Source: Actinomycetospora endophytica
GTDB lineage: Bacteria > Actinomycetota > Actinomycetes > Mycobacteriales > Pseudonocardiaceae
DNA: 64,000 bases
Reading direction: 5' to 3'
Assembly (NCBI RefSeq): GCF_021026375.1
Contig: NZ_JAJNDB010000004.1
Location: 496,001 to 560,000 of the forward strand
Shown: positions 53,385 to 62,576 of the stretch, piece after piece
How positions within the stretch are numbered: the first letter of the stretch is position 1
How the letters are laid out: each line of letters begins with the position of its first letter
The notes under the pieces: model-generated
The model's input: only the letters and a program-made list of their open reading frames with translations
Database searches by the model: none
Told to the model about the DNA's origin: nothing
Made by a program: the position numbers and the translations under genes

Positions 53385-54521
53385 ATGGGGGACGACGTCG
53401 AGGTGGGAGTGCTCACCGGGCTCGACGACGGCACGCGTCGGGAGTGGGACGCGCTGGTCGCCGCGACCCCCGGGAGCGACGTCAACCAGCTCTCCGCCTG
53501 GGCGCGGGTGCGCGCCACGGTGGGCTACTCCACGCGGTACGTGCTGGCCCGCGACGGCGGGCGACTGGTCGGGGGAGCGCAGCTGCTGCTGCGGGCCGGC
53601 GCCGGTCCCGCCGGGCTCGCGTACCTGCCGTCGGGCCCGGTGATCTCCCCGGGGGCCGCCGACCGCGGCGTCGTGGTCGCCGCGCTGGCCGCGGCGCTGG
53701 ACCGCTGGTCCAACCCGCTGCGGCCGCTGTTCGTGCAGCCGCCCGACGACGGGGACGACGTCAGCGCCGCCCTGCTGGCGCGCGGCTTTCGCCGGTCGGA
53801 GGCCGGGGTGGCGCCCGCGGGCACCCTGCGGCTCGACCTCGCCGTCTCCGAGGAAGCGCTGCGCGCCGGCCTGGGACGGCGGCTGCGCTACTGGACCGGC
53901 AAGTGGGCCGAGCGCGGGGTGGTGGTGCGCCGCGGCGACGAGCGCGACGTCGGCCTGCTCAGCGAGCTCATGGCCCACACCGCCGCCCACCAGGGCTACC
54001 AGGCGCTGCCCCGGCCGTACGTGGACGCGTTCTACCGCGAGCTCGCCCCCGACGGGCACGTGGTGCTGTTCGTGGGCGAGGTGGCGGGCAGTCCCGTCGC
54101 GGCCGACCTGCTCACGGCGTGCGGCGGCGTCGTCAAGGGACGCCTGGGGGGCTTCGACCGGTCCGGGCCGGCGGGCAAGCTCAGCGTGCCCGGCGCGATG
54201 CGCTGGGCGGCGATCCGCTGGGCCCGTGAGCAGGGGTACCGGTGGTTCGACTTCGGCGGCATCGACGCGGACATGTTCGCGGACCTGCAGGCGGGGCGGA
54301 CCCGGAATGAGGAGTCCTGGCCGGGCGCCGACCGGGCCAAGCTCTCGTTCGGGGGCGCGCCGTACGCCTACCCCCCGGCGGTCGAGCGGATCGCCCCGCC
54401 CGCCCGGTGGGCCTACGACGCGGCCCGGCACAGCGAGGCCGGTCGCCGGCTGCTGTCGGTGGCGACCGAGCGGCTGCGGGGTGCGCGGCGTGATCATGGC
54501 GGGCCCGCTCAGCAGAAGTAG
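53385..54521 (+). CDS. FemAB-like / GNAT-fold acyltransferase
   Basis: A 378-residue protein with two GNAT-like halves, as in peptidoglycan-bridge FemABX proteins. First half: REWDALVAATPGSDVNQLSAWARVR, with AYLPSGPVISP. Second half: RRLRYWTGKWAERGVVVRRGDE, MAHTAAHQGYQALPRPYVDAFYREL, then LTACGGVVKGRLGGFDRS and YRWFDFGGID. FemAB proteins transfer aminoacyl groups from tRNA. It is the only plus-strand gene inside the cluster and overlaps the next acyltransferase gene tail to tail by 13 bases. It could attach an amino acid to wall or polysaccharide. Confidence 0.75.
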   Translation: MGDDVEVGVLTGLDDGTRREWDALVAATPGSDVNQLSAWARVRATVGYSTRYVLARDGGRLVGGAQLLLRAGAGPAGLAYLPSGPVISPGAADRGVVVAALAAALDRWSNPLRPLFVQPPDDGDDVSAALLARGFRRSEAGVAPAGTLRLDLAVSEEALRAGLGRRLRYWTGKWAERGVVVRRGDERDVGLLSELMAHTAAHQGYQALPRPYVDAFYRELAPDGHVVLFVGEVAGSPVAADLLTACGGVVKGRLGGFDRSGPAGKLSVPGAMRWAAIRWAREQGYRWFDFGGIDADMFADLQAGRTRNEESWPGADRAKLSFGGAPYAYPPAVERIAPPARWAYDAARHSEAGRRLLSVATERLRGARRDHGGPAQQK

Positions 54522-55579
54522 CGGTAGAGCTCCCGCCCGGCACGGGCGGTGAGCTCCTCGGGAACGGTCGGGTCGGTCAGCAGCGCCGTGACGGTGCCCA
54601 GCAGCGCGTCCACGCGCGTCGAGGCCGGCGGTGGGCCGAGGCGGACGCCGGCCACGCGGCGCTCGTCGTCGGCCCACTTGCGCTTGTAGGCCACCAGGCC
54701 GGGCTGGTCGAGGTCGCTGACCCCCCAGTCCAGCGCGCGCAGCCCGCGCGCGAGGGCGTGGTGCAGTCCGGCGAGGAACAGCGCGTCGTTGGGACGCAGC
54801 GCCAGGGCGGCGGCCCGTGAGGCCCCGAACTTGTAATAGAGCACCCCGTCCCACTCCAGGAACAGCGCCCCCGCGACCACGTCGCCGTCGGCCTCGGCGA
54901 GCAGGACGGCCATCGTGTCGCGGAGGTCGAACTCCGCGGCCAGTTCCTCGAACAGCTCGACCGGCGGGGCGAGCATCCGGTACCGCTCACGGCGGCGTTC
55001 GACGTGCAGGGCGTGCAGCGCGTGCAGGTCGGCGAGCGTCGTGCCGCGCCGGACCCGCACCCCGCGGCGGGCCGCCACGCGGCTGTTGCGTCGCACCTGC
55101 GGGTGGATCCGCTGCTCCAGCCCCTCCCGGTCGACGTCCAGCGTCGTCGCGTGCCAGGCCGCGCGTCCGGTGATCCGGGCGCCGGGCAGCGTGCGGATCG
55201 CCGTGGGCTCGAGCGCGCGCAGGGTCCACGGCAGGGCCGCGGGCCGGTCGGCGACCAACCGCCGCAGCAGTTCCGGATCCTCCGGGAGCGGATCGGCCCG
55301 GTCGGAGAAGGGCAGCGTGACGCGGCGGGGCCCCCGGACGTCGTCGACCGGCACCCAGGCCACGCCCGCGGTCCGCGCGTCCGGCCCGGTGACCAGGCGC
55401 GCGTGGGCGCTGAAGCCGTAGGTCCGGCAGACGGCGCGCAGCCACGGGGGCGAGCTGAACAGGCTCCCTCGCCCGCCCCCGACCCACTGCGCCCACCGTG
55501 GGTCGTGGCGCGGATCGAGCGTCCGCGGGGGCTCGGGGACCGGGCCCGAGGCGACCGGGGACGGCAGGGTGGTGCTCAC
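54509..55579 (-). CDS. CelD/BioF2-like GNAT acyltransferase
   Basis: A 356-residue protein. The N-domain has SLFSSPPWLRAVCRTYGF and ARLVTGPDARTAGVAWVPV; the GNAT-like C-domain has RIHPQVRRNSRVAARRGVRVRRG, VVAGALFLEWDGVLYYKFGASR, then ALDWGVSDLDQPGLVAYKRKWA. This matches GNAT_6/CelD-type proteins common in exopolysaccharide loci. It likely acylates a sugar or lipid-linked intermediate. The GTG at 55579 overlaps the stop of the polymerase-PGT gene (GTGA). Confidence 0.75.
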   Translation of the reverse strand: MSTTLPSPVASGPVPEPPRTLDPRHDPRWAQWVGGGRGSLFSSPPWLRAVCRTYGFSAHARLVTGPDARTAGVAWVPVDDVRGPRRVTLPFSDRADPLPEDPELLRRLVADRPAALPWTLRALEPTAIRTLPGARITGRAAWHATTLDVDREGLEQRIHPQVRRNSRVAARRGVRVRRGTTLADLHALHALHVERRRERYRMLAPPVELFEELAAEFDLRDTMAVLLAEADGDVVAGALFLEWDGVLYYKFGASRAAALALRPNDALFLAGLHHALARGLRALDWGVSDLDQPGLVAYKRKWADDERRVAGVRLGPPPASTRVDALLGTVTALLTDPTVPEELTARAGRELYRYFC

Positions 55580-57699
55580 CGGGCCCCTTCCCCACGGATC
55601 AGGACCGGCACGGTGCGCAGCAGGATGCCCAGGTCCTGGCGCAGTCCCCGGCCGTGCAGGTAGTCGAGGTCGAGGCGCAGCATGTCCAGCGTCCCGAGCG
55701 TGCTGCGGCCCTCCACCTGCCACAGCCCGGTCAGGCCGGGCAGCACCGAGAACCGGCCGGCGTACTCCGCGGGGAACATCGGGGCCTCCCATTCCAGGCA
55801 CGGGCGGGGACCGACCAGGGTCATGTCGCCGTGGAGGACGTTGACCAGCTGCGGGAGCTCGTCGAGGCTGCTGCGGCGCAGCGCGCCGCCGACGCGGGTG
55901 ATGCGGGGGTCGGCCAGCTTGGTGCTGCCGTCGACCCGGGTGTCCTCGCCGCGGAGCTCGGCCGCGATGAGCTCCCGCAGTGCCGCGTCGGACCCGCCCG
56001 TGCGCATGGTGCGGAACTTGAGGAGCACGAACGACCGCCGGTCCAGCCCGACGCGGCGCTGGCGCATCAGCACCGGTCCCGGACTGCTCAGGCGCACCGC
56101 GGCGGCGATCACCAGCAGCGGGACCGCGAGCACCACCAGCGCCAGGGAGGCCACCACGACGTCGGTGCCGCGGCGCAGGGCCGTCGCGGTCGCCGAGGGC
56201 GACCTCGGAGGCGGTGGCGCCGGGTCCTCGCCGGCTCCGGTGCCCGGTGCCGCCGGCGTGGGGCCGGTCGCGGGACCCGCCGTCGTCAGGGCCCTCCCCG
56301 GGTACACCCCGGCCGCGACGGCGAGCAGCACGAACAGCAGGTCCCCGGTGCCGCGCAGGGTCAGGTGCGCGTCCAGGACCGAGACGACGATGAGGGTCCA
56401 CCAGCTGATGCCGAGCGCCTGCCCCAGCGCCCCGCGCGCGTCCGGCCCGGCCGCGGCGTCGCGGGCGGTCCGCAGCACCGCCCAGCTCAGCCACACGAAG
56501 CCCAGCAGCAGCGGGATGCCGCCGATCCAGAGCAGCTCCAGGTAGCCGGACTCGAGATAGATCACGTCGCGCCAGGTCTCCGGCGCGGGCAGCACCGAGT
56601 TCGGCCGGACCCCGAGCAGGAAGTGGAAGTCGCCGAGCGCGGGCAGGTAGAAGTGGCTCAGGTTGTCCCAGCGCGTCAGCCAGCTGACCGGCACGCCCGA
56701 CGACGACGTCTCCTGCAGCCGCGCGGCGAGGGCCGGGATCCCCGCGGTGGCCAGCACGGCGAGGGGCACCAGGACCCGCCACCAGCCCCGTCGCAACCGG
56801 GGGAACGCCGCGAGCAGGAACGCCGCGGCCACCGCCGCGGAGATCCACGCGGTGACCTGGCCGGTCGCCACGATGCCGGTCACCAGGAGCGCGCCCGCCA
56901 CGATCCGTTCCCGGCGTCCGAGCAGCCCGCGCACCGCGCAGCACACCAGGATCACCGCGGCGATGACCAGCACGTCGCCGGTCGCGAGCGGCGATCCCAG
57001 CGTGGTGGTGCCCCGCTCCTGGAGGTCGGCGGGGGAGTCCTGCGAGCCCCACCACGTCTGCAGCACCTGGAGCACGGGCGTGACCCCGAGCGTCTGCAGC
57101 ACCGCGATGACCGACACGGTCGCGGCGGGCCAGATGATCAACCGGATGAGCGTCTCGATCTGCCTGCGCTCGCGCACGGTCACCCGCACCAGCAGGTAGA
57201 GCGCGGCCAGCTTGACCATCGGCAGCGTCGCGGCCAGGTCGGCGCCGGTGGGGGTCAGCCCGCGCAGCATCTCCGAGGCCACCGGCCAGACCGTGGCGAG
57301 CACGACGAAGGCGGCGAGCGGCGGATCCACCGGGTAGAGGACCGGGCGGGGCAGGGTGCCGGTGCGGGTCCACCGCACGATCCAGCCCGTCGTGGCGCCG
57401 ACCAGGACGAGCGCGAGGACGGCCTCGTTGGGTCGCACCAGCGGGATGAGCGTCGACCGGTCGATGCCGGCGAGGAAGGGCAGCGTCGCGACGTAGAGGT
57501 AGACCGCGCTGACCGGGCGCAGGGCGGTGGCCACCAGGACCGCACCGACGATCAGCCCGAGCAGGACGACCTCGAGCAGCGTCGCGGCCGCGCCGGACCC
57601 GAGCCGCGTGGCGCCCAGCGCCAGGGCGACGGTGGCGACACCGGCGGCCACGAGCGTCGCCGCGGGTCCACCGCGGCCGCGCTGCGCCAGGGTCACCAT
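55576..57699 (-). CDS. Fused O-antigen-polymerase-like and phosphoglycosyltransferase protein
   Basis: A 707-residue protein with two domains that are usually separate. Residues 1-430: twelve or so membrane segments of an O-antigen ligase/Wzy-type protein, with a large loop containing WDNLSHFYLPALGDFHFLLG and LESGYLELLWIGGIP. After a 50-residue Pro/Ala linker, residues about 500-707 form a monotopic phosphoglycosyltransferase (bacterial sugar transferase): SSPGPVLMRQRRVGLDRRSF, LLKFRTMR, the catalytic DELPQLVNVLHGDMTLVGPRP and LPGLTGLWQVEGRST. One chain thus covers initiation on undecaprenyl phosphate and polymerisation. ATG 57699 overlaps the flippase stop by seven bases. Confidence 0.85.
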   Translation of the reverse strand: MVTLAQRGRGGPAATLVAAGVATVALALGATRLGSGAAATLLEVVLLGLIVGAVLVATALRPVSAVYLYVATLPFLAGIDRSTLIPLVRPNEAVLALVLVGATTGWIVRWTRTGTLPRPVLYPVDPPLAAFVVLATVWPVASEMLRGLTPTGADLAATLPMVKLAALYLLVRVTVRERRQIETLIRLIIWPAATVSVIAVLQTLGVTPVLQVLQTWWGSQDSPADLQERGTTTLGSPLATGDVLVIAAVILVCCAVRGLLGRRERIVAGALLVTGIVATGQVTAWISAAVAAAFLLAAFPRLRRGWWRVLVPLAVLATAGIPALAARLQETSSSGVPVSWLTRWDNLSHFYLPALGDFHFLLGVRPNSVLPAPETWRDVIYLESGYLELLWIGGIPLLLGFVWLSWAVLRTARDAAAGPDARGALGQALGISWWTLIVVSVLDAHLTLRGTGDLLFVLLAVAAGVYPGRALTTAGPATGPTPAAPGTGAGEDPAPPPPRSPSATATALRRGTDVVVASLALVVLAVPLLVIAAAVRLSSPGPVLMRQRRVGLDRRSFVLLKFRTMRTGGSDAALRELIAAELRGEDTRVDGSTKLADPRITRVGGALRRSSLDELPQLVNVLHGDMTLVGPRPCLEWEAPMFPAEYAGRFSVLPGLTGLWQVEGRSTLGTLDMLRLDLDYLHGRGLRQDLGILLRTVPVLIRGEGAR

Positions 57700-59321
57700 G
57701 ACGGGCTCCCGGGTCCGCGCGCGACGAGGCTCAGCCCGCCGCGCAGCACCAGGGCGTACACGGCGAGGACGACCGCGCCGGCCACGGCGAGCGCAACGAC
57801 GGCAGCGGGACCGTGCGGCGGCAGGACCGCGAGCCCGGCCCGGGCGGCAAGTGCCACCGGGACGGCGATCACCGCCGCCCCGAGCACGACGAGCAGGGCG
57901 GGCCGGGGGAGCAGGGCCCGCGGTCGCAGCGCGCGGCGCAGCCGTTCCAGGACGACGGCCGTCGCGGTGGCGTCCCGGGCGACGACGGCGAGGCAGAGCA
58001 CGGCGGGCCGGGCCGGTGGCGGCGCCGCCAGCGCGGAGAGCCCGACGACGACGGCGAGCACCGTGCCCGCGTCGGTCGCGAGGCGCGCGCCGCGGACGTC
58101 CAGGCGGGCGAACAGTGCCTGTCGCCCGATCTCGTAGGAGCCGCCGAAGAGCTGCGACACCCCGATCACCGCGATGCAGGCGGTGAGCTGCGCGATCACC
58201 TCCGCGGTGCGCAGCTCCCCGGTCGACAGGACCGTGGCGATCGGCCCGGCGAGGACGACCAGCACCACCGCGGCCGGGACGCTGACGAACGTGGCGTAGC
58301 CGAGCGCCCGGCGCCAGCCGGCGGCGAACGCGTCCCGCTCGTCCTCGTGGGCGGCCCGGGAGAGCTCGGGCAGCACCGCGGTGGTGACCGCGCGGGCGCC
58401 CAGCGCGGTGGGGACGGCGCCGATGCTGTAGGCCAGCCAGAAGACGGTCACCCCGCCCGGCGCGGTCGCGGCGACGGCGAGGAGGACGAACACCGCGGCG
58501 GCGGGCAGCGCGGCGACCCGCACCGACCCGCGCAGCCGGGTCGCGACGGCCCGGACCTCGGGGTCGTGGCGTCGCCACCGCGGCCGCAGCGTCGTCCCGG
58601 CCCGGGCGGCCCCGGCGACCTGCAGGGCGGCGTGCACGGCGACCGCCGCGGTGCTGCCGAGCCCGAGGACGAGGACCAGCCCGGTCGTGGCGGTGTCCAC
58701 GTCCACGCCGGGGCCCCGGACGGCCAGGAGGGCGAGGACCACCGCGATCAGCCCGAGGTTCTCGACGGCGGGCGCCGCCGCGGCCAGGGCGAACCGGTGC
58801 CGGGCCTGCTGCGCGGCGGCCCCGAGATAGGCGACCGCGTAGAGGGGGACCTGGGGCGCGACGCAGCACACCAGCAGGACCGCGAGCCGGAAGGCCCGGG
58901 CCCGCTCGGCCGGGTCGTCGATGCCGGCGGTCAGCGCCCACGCGGCCAGCGGGGAGCACAGCACGGTGAGCGCGGCGAGCGCGCCCGCGGCGGCGAGGAG
59001 CAGGCCGGTCAGCCCCTCCAGGAGACGGCGGTGGTCCCCCGCTCCGCGCGTCGTGGCGGCACGCACCACGGCCGGCACGACGACCAGCGCGAGCACCGGG
59101 CCGGCCATGACTTCGTAGATCAGGTTCGGGACCTGGTTGGTGGACTGGAAGATGTTGGCGAAGTACGTCGGCCCGAAGACCGCGCCGACCGCGACGACCC
59201 GCAGGAGCCCGGTGCCCCGGCTGACCATCGTCCACCCGGCGACGGTCACCGACCCCCGGGCCGCGCCCGGTGGGGGACCGGCGGCCGCCTCGGCGCCGGT
59301 GCCCGCGGCGGTCCGCGTCAC
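57693..59321 (-). CDS. MurJ/Wzx-like lipid-linked oligosaccharide flippase
   Basis: A 542-residue MOP-superfamily protein with about fourteen membrane segments. It starts SVTVAGWTMVSRGTGLLRVVAVGAVFG and continues FQSTNQVPNLIYEVMAGPVLALVVVPAVV, the MurJ/MviN signature. Its position between a Wzz-like gene and a Wzy-like gene indicates that it flips repeat units of the local polysaccharide rather than lipid II. GTG 59321 overlaps the Wzz-like stop (GTGA) and is preferred over ATG 59345, which would overlap by 28 bases. Confidence 0.85.
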   Translation of the reverse strand: MTRTAAGTGAEAAAGPPPGAARGSVTVAGWTMVSRGTGLLRVVAVGAVFGPTYFANIFQSTNQVPNLIYEVMAGPVLALVVVPAVVRAATTRGAGDHRRLLEGLTGLLLAAAGALAALTVLCSPLAAWALTAGIDDPAERARAFRLAVLLVCCVAPQVPLYAVAYLGAAAQQARHRFALAAAAPAVENLGLIAVVLALLAVRGPGVDVDTATTGLVLVLGLGSTAAVAVHAALQVAGAARAGTTLRPRWRRHDPEVRAVATRLRGSVRVAALPAAAVFVLLAVAATAPGGVTVFWLAYSIGAVPTALGARAVTTAVLPELSRAAHEDERDAFAAGWRRALGYATFVSVPAAVVLVVLAGPIATVLSTGELRTAEVIAQLTACIAVIGVSQLFGGSYEIGRQALFARLDVRGARLATDAGTVLAVVVGLSALAAPPPARPAVLCLAVVARDATATAVVLERLRRALRPRALLPRPALLVVLGAAVIAVPVALAARAGLAVLPPHGPAAVVALAVAGAVVLAVYALVLRGGLSLVARGPGSPSW

Positions 59322-60421
59322 GACCCCGGGCCGCGGCGCTGCCATCGCCGGGCGAGGACGACCACGGTGACCAGCGCGACCAGCAGGCCGCAGACGGCGC
59401 CGGTGGCGGCCCCGAACCCGGGCCGCGGGCTGACGGCGCCGTCGAGGTAGGCGGGCGCGACGACCTGGGCCTGCGGTTGCGCGACCTGCGCGAGCATCAG
59501 CGTGTCCAGCTGCGAGCCGAGGCTGCCGGCGCGGTCCGCCACGGCCGGGAGCTGCGCCAGGGCCGGGGCGCTGCCGTCCACCCGGAGCTGCTGCATCTGG
59601 TTCTGGGCGGCGGTGAGCTGTCCCTGCAGGTACCGCATCTGGTCGGAGGAGGGCTGCGACGACGCGCTGATCTGCAGGTACTGCTTGGTCACCGAGTCCG
59701 CGAGGCGGACGGCGAGGTCCGGTGAGGGATCACGGACCTGGAAGTTCAGCAGTTCGCTGCCGTCCGGGACGGTGACGGTGAGCTTCTGCCCCAGCTGGGC
59801 GGCGGTGAGCCCGTACTGGGCGGCGACCGGGCCGAGCACGGCGTTGCTCTGGGCGAGCATCGCCTGGGTGGTCAGGTTGCGGTCCTCGCGCAGGAAGCCG
59901 GTCGGCTGTTCCTGGCTGATGATGTAGAGGACCGAGGTCTTGCCGGCGTACTCGGTGGGCCAGAGCAGCGACGCCCCGAAGCCGACGGCGCCCCCGAGCA
60001 GGACGAGCAGCACCCCGATCACGGTCAGCCGCCGGATCTCCCGGCGCCCCAGCGCGGTGTGGGCCGTTCCGTCGGGCGGGCCGGGCTCGGACTCCGGCGC
60101 GGAGTCCGCGGCGGTCGAGCCGTCGCCGTTGCCCCGGCGCTCCGCGGGACCGCGGGGCGCGGGCGGGGCGCCCGGGCCGGTCAGCCCGGCGGGGGCGGTC
60201 TCCGGCGTCGGGTCGGTGACGCCGGTGCCGGGCTCGTCCTCGGCGAGCGGTGCCCGGGGCGCGGGCGTCCCGGCCGCGCCGGCCGCCCCGGCCTCGGGTC
60301 GCGTGGACGGGATCAGGGAGACGGTTCGGGTGCTCCAGTCGGAGCCCTTCCACTCACCACGCGGCGACGGTGGGCGCGGCGGGCCGTCGGCGGACTCGCG
60401 ATCGTCCCGGTCGTCGGTCAT
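59318..60421 (-). CDS. Wzz/CpsC-like polysaccharide chain-length protein
   Basis: A 367-residue protein. The first 125 residues are cytoplasmic, Pro/Gly/Ala-rich and probably disordered. TM1 (about 130-152) is IRRLTVIGVLLVLLGGAVGFG, followed by an extracytoplasmic domain with SVLYIISQEQPTGFLREDRNL and a coiled segment DQMRYLQGQLTAAQNQMQQL. TM2 lies near the C-terminus (GAVCGLLVALVTVVVLARRW). No tyrosine-kinase domain is fused. ATGA overlap with the aminotransferase gene. It probably sets chain length with the fused polymerase. Confidence 0.8.
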   Translation of the reverse strand: MTDDRDDRESADGPPRPPSPRGEWKGSDWSTRTVSLIPSTRPEAGAAGAAGTPAPRAPLAEDEPGTGVTDPTPETAPAGLTGPGAPPAPRGPAERRGNGDGSTAADSAPESEPGPPDGTAHTALGRREIRRLTVIGVLLVLLGGAVGFGASLLWPTEYAGKTSVLYIISQEQPTGFLREDRNLTTQAMLAQSNAVLGPVAAQYGLTAAQLGQKLTVTVPDGSELLNFQVRDPSPDLAVRLADSVTKQYLQISASSQPSSDQMRYLQGQLTAAQNQMQQLRVDGSAPALAQLPAVADRAGSLGSQLDTLMLAQVAQPQAQVVAPAYLDGAVSPRPGFGAATGAVCGLLVALVTVVVLARRWQRRGPGS

Positions 60422-61560
60422 CGGTCCCTCCTCGGGTGATCGGCGAGCACGGCGGCGACCCGCTCGATCTGGTCGGTCGTGGTGCCGGGCGAGCAGGGGA
60501 GCGAGAGGATCCGCGCCGCGGCGGCGTCGGCCACCGGCAGCGACGGCGGTGGACCGTCGCCGGCGAACGCCGGCTGCCGGTGACAGGGGATCGGGTAGTG
60601 GATCCCCCAGCCGATCCCCGCGGCGGTCAGGGCGTCGGTCGCGGCCTCGCGGTCGTCGATCTCGACCACCGCGAGGTGGTGCACCGGCTCCCCGCGCGGA
60701 TCGACGGCCAGGACGCGGCAGCTCTCGGGGAGCAGGTCGCGATAGGTGGCGACGACGCGACGGCGGGCGGCGTTGTCGGCGTCGAGGCCGCGCAGCCGCA
60801 CCCGCAGCACCGCGGCCTGCACGGTGTCGAGCCGGCTGTTCCGGCCGCTGACGCGGTGGACGTGCCGGTCGTGCGGGTCCCGGCCGTGGTCGGCCAGGAC
60901 CCGTACCCGGTCGACGAGGCCGGCGTCGGCGCTCGTCACCGCGCCGCCGTCGCCCAGAGCGCCGAGGTTCTTCCCCGGGTAGAAGCTGAACGCGGCGGCG
61001 TGCCCGAGGGCTCCGGCCCGGCGCCCGGCCAGGCGGGCACCGTGGGCCTGCGCGGCGTCCTCGACGAGCGCCAGGCCGTGGCGGCGGGCGATCGCGTCGA
61101 GCGCGGGCATGTCGGCCACCTGGCCGAAGAGGTGGACCGCGACGACGGCGGCGGTCCGGGGCCCGATCGCGGCCTCCACCGCGGCCGGGTCCACGAGCAG
61201 GTCGTGCGGCCGGACGTCGACGAACCGCGGCCTCGCCCCGACGGCCCGGACCGCCTCGGCGGTGGCGACGAAGGTGTTGGTCGGGACGACGACCTCGTCC
61301 CCCCGCCCGATCCCGAGGGCGGCCAGGATCAGCTCGAGCGCGTCGGTCCCGTTCGCGACGCCCACGCAGGCCCCCACGCCGACGTGGTCGGCGAACTCGC
61401 GCTCGAAGCGGGCGACCTCCGGGCCCCCGACGTAGGCGCCGTGGTCGAGCACCGCGGACCACGCCGCGTCGAGCTCCGGACGGATGCGCCGGTGGGCCTC
61501 CGGCAGGTCGAGGAACGGCACCGGCTCGCGCACCGGCCGTCGGGGCCCGAGGAGCGTCAT
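60418..61560 (-). CDS. DegT/DnrJ/EryC1-family sugar aminotransferase
   Basis: A 380-residue PLP-dependent aminotransferase. PVPFLDLPEAHRRIRPELDAAW is the N-terminal motif; GVGACVGVANGTDALELIL binds PLP; EDAAQAHGARLAGRRAGALGHAAAFSFYPGKNLGALGDGG contains the Asp and the Schiff-base Lys (YPGKNLG). These enzymes add an amino group to a keto sugar nucleotide. Coupling with an upstream Gfo/Idh-type dehydrogenase (ATGA) matches the WlbA/WlbC or WbpB/WbpE pairs that make 3-amino sugars. Confidence 0.9.
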   Translation of the reverse strand: MTLLGPRRPVREPVPFLDLPEAHRRIRPELDAAWSAVLDHGAYVGGPEVARFEREFADHVGVGACVGVANGTDALELILAALGIGRGDEVVVPTNTFVATAEAVRAVGARPRFVDVRPHDLLVDPAAVEAAIGPRTAAVVAVHLFGQVADMPALDAIARRHGLALVEDAAQAHGARLAGRRAGALGHAAAFSFYPGKNLGALGDGGAVTSADAGLVDRVRVLADHGRDPHDRHVHRVSGRNSRLDTVQAAVLRVRLRGLDADNAARRRVVATYRDLLPESCRVLAVDPRGEPVHHLAVVEIDDREAATDALTAAGIGWGIHYPIPCHRQPAFAGDGPPPSLPVADAAAARILSLPCSPGTTTDQIERVAAVLADHPRRDR

Positions 61561-62576
61561 GACGCGGTCCCCATCGTCTCGATCCGCCCGGACCCCGGCA
61601 GCAGGGCGTCGTCGGTCGACGCGAGGACGCGCACCACGTCGAGCCCCCGTTCGCCGGGTGTGGCCGGCCGCCGACCGGTCCGCAGGCTCTCGACGAAATG
61701 GGTGTCCTGGACCAGCAGCGGTTCGGCGAACTGGATGTACGGCGAAACGATGTCGCCGTTGCGGTAGGAGACGGGTCTCGCGTGGACGTCGTCAGGCTCG
61801 AGCGCATCCACGCCGATGTCGTAGATACGGACCCGCTCGTTGTCCGAGAGATCGTTGTAGACCGCCATCTTGCGTTCGCCCACGACCGTCACGCGGCGGA
61901 CCTTGCACGGGTCCAACCAGCTCACGTGGACGTAGGCGCTGACACCCCGCCGCGGGAAGTTCATCCGCAGATAGGCGACGTCGGCGTGCTCGCGACCGAC
62001 GTGCCGGCGCGCCCAGACCGCCGTCTCGTCGGGCATCTCGTCGAGGAGGTAGGACACGATGGATATGTCGTGCGGAGCGAGGTCCCAGATGACGTTGCAG
62101 TCATTCTGGTACCGACCGAGGTCGAGCCGGGCGGTATCGATGTAGAGAATTCTTCCGAGCTCGCCGGAATCGACGATTTCCTTCAACTTCCAGACGGCTG
62201 GATTGTATTCGAAGGTGTGTCCGACCATGAGGCAGGCACCCCGTGTCCGGGCGAGCTCGACCATCGCCTCGGCATCCGCCACGGACGTCGCCAGCGGTTT
62301 CTCGACGAGGACTCCCTTGCCGGCGTCGAGCGCGGTGGTGGCGAGCGCGGCGTGCGCCCCGGGCGGGGCGGCGACGACGACGGCGTCGAGGTCGTCCAGG
62401 CAGTCGTCCAGGCTCGTCGCGACCCTGACGGGACCGTGGACGCGCTGCGCCTCGACGAGTCGGGTGGGGTCGGCGTCGATGACGATCACCTCGACGTCCG
62501 GCAGGCCGTTCAGGACCCGGACGTGCTTCGACCCCCAGTATCCGTACCCCACGACGCCGACGCGCTGCGCAGTCAC
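61557..62576 (-). CDS. Gfo/Idh/MocA-family sugar dehydrogenase
   Basis: A 339-residue NAD-dependent oxidoreductase. Rossmann motif RVGVVGYGYWGSKHVRVL, then VVVAAPPGAHAALATTALDAGKGVLVEKPLATS with the EKP signature, GHTFEYNPAVWKL, and catalytic segment CNVIWDLAPHDISIVSYLL with the conserved D-x(2)-x-H. It resembles WlbA/WbpB-type UDP-sugar 3-dehydrogenases. The GTG at 62576 starts the fold directly; GTG at 62624 would add 16 poorly conserved residues. It is the first gene of the long minus-strand polysaccharide operon. Confidence 0.85.
   Translation of the reverse strand: MTAQRVGVVGYGYWGSKHVRVLNGLPDVEVIVIDADPTRLVEAQRVHGPVRVATSLDDCLDDLDAVVVAAPPGAHAALATTALDAGKGVLVEKPLATSVADAEAMVELARTRGACLMVGHTFEYNPAVWKLKEIVDSGELGRILYIDTARLDLGRYQNDCNVIWDLAPHDISIVSYLLDEMPDETAVWARRHVGREHADVAYLRMNFPRRGVSAYVHVSWLDPCKVRRVTVVGERKMAVYNDLSDNERVRIYDIGVDALEPDDVHARPVSYRNGDIVSPYIQFAEPLLVQDTHFVESLRTGRRPATPGERGLDVVRVLASTDDALLPGSGRIETMGTAS

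Noticed and set aside
55498..58137. 879-codon plus-strand open frame opposite the polymerase-PGT gene
   Set aside because: It lacks any family motif and is explained as antisense of a long GC-rich coding region.
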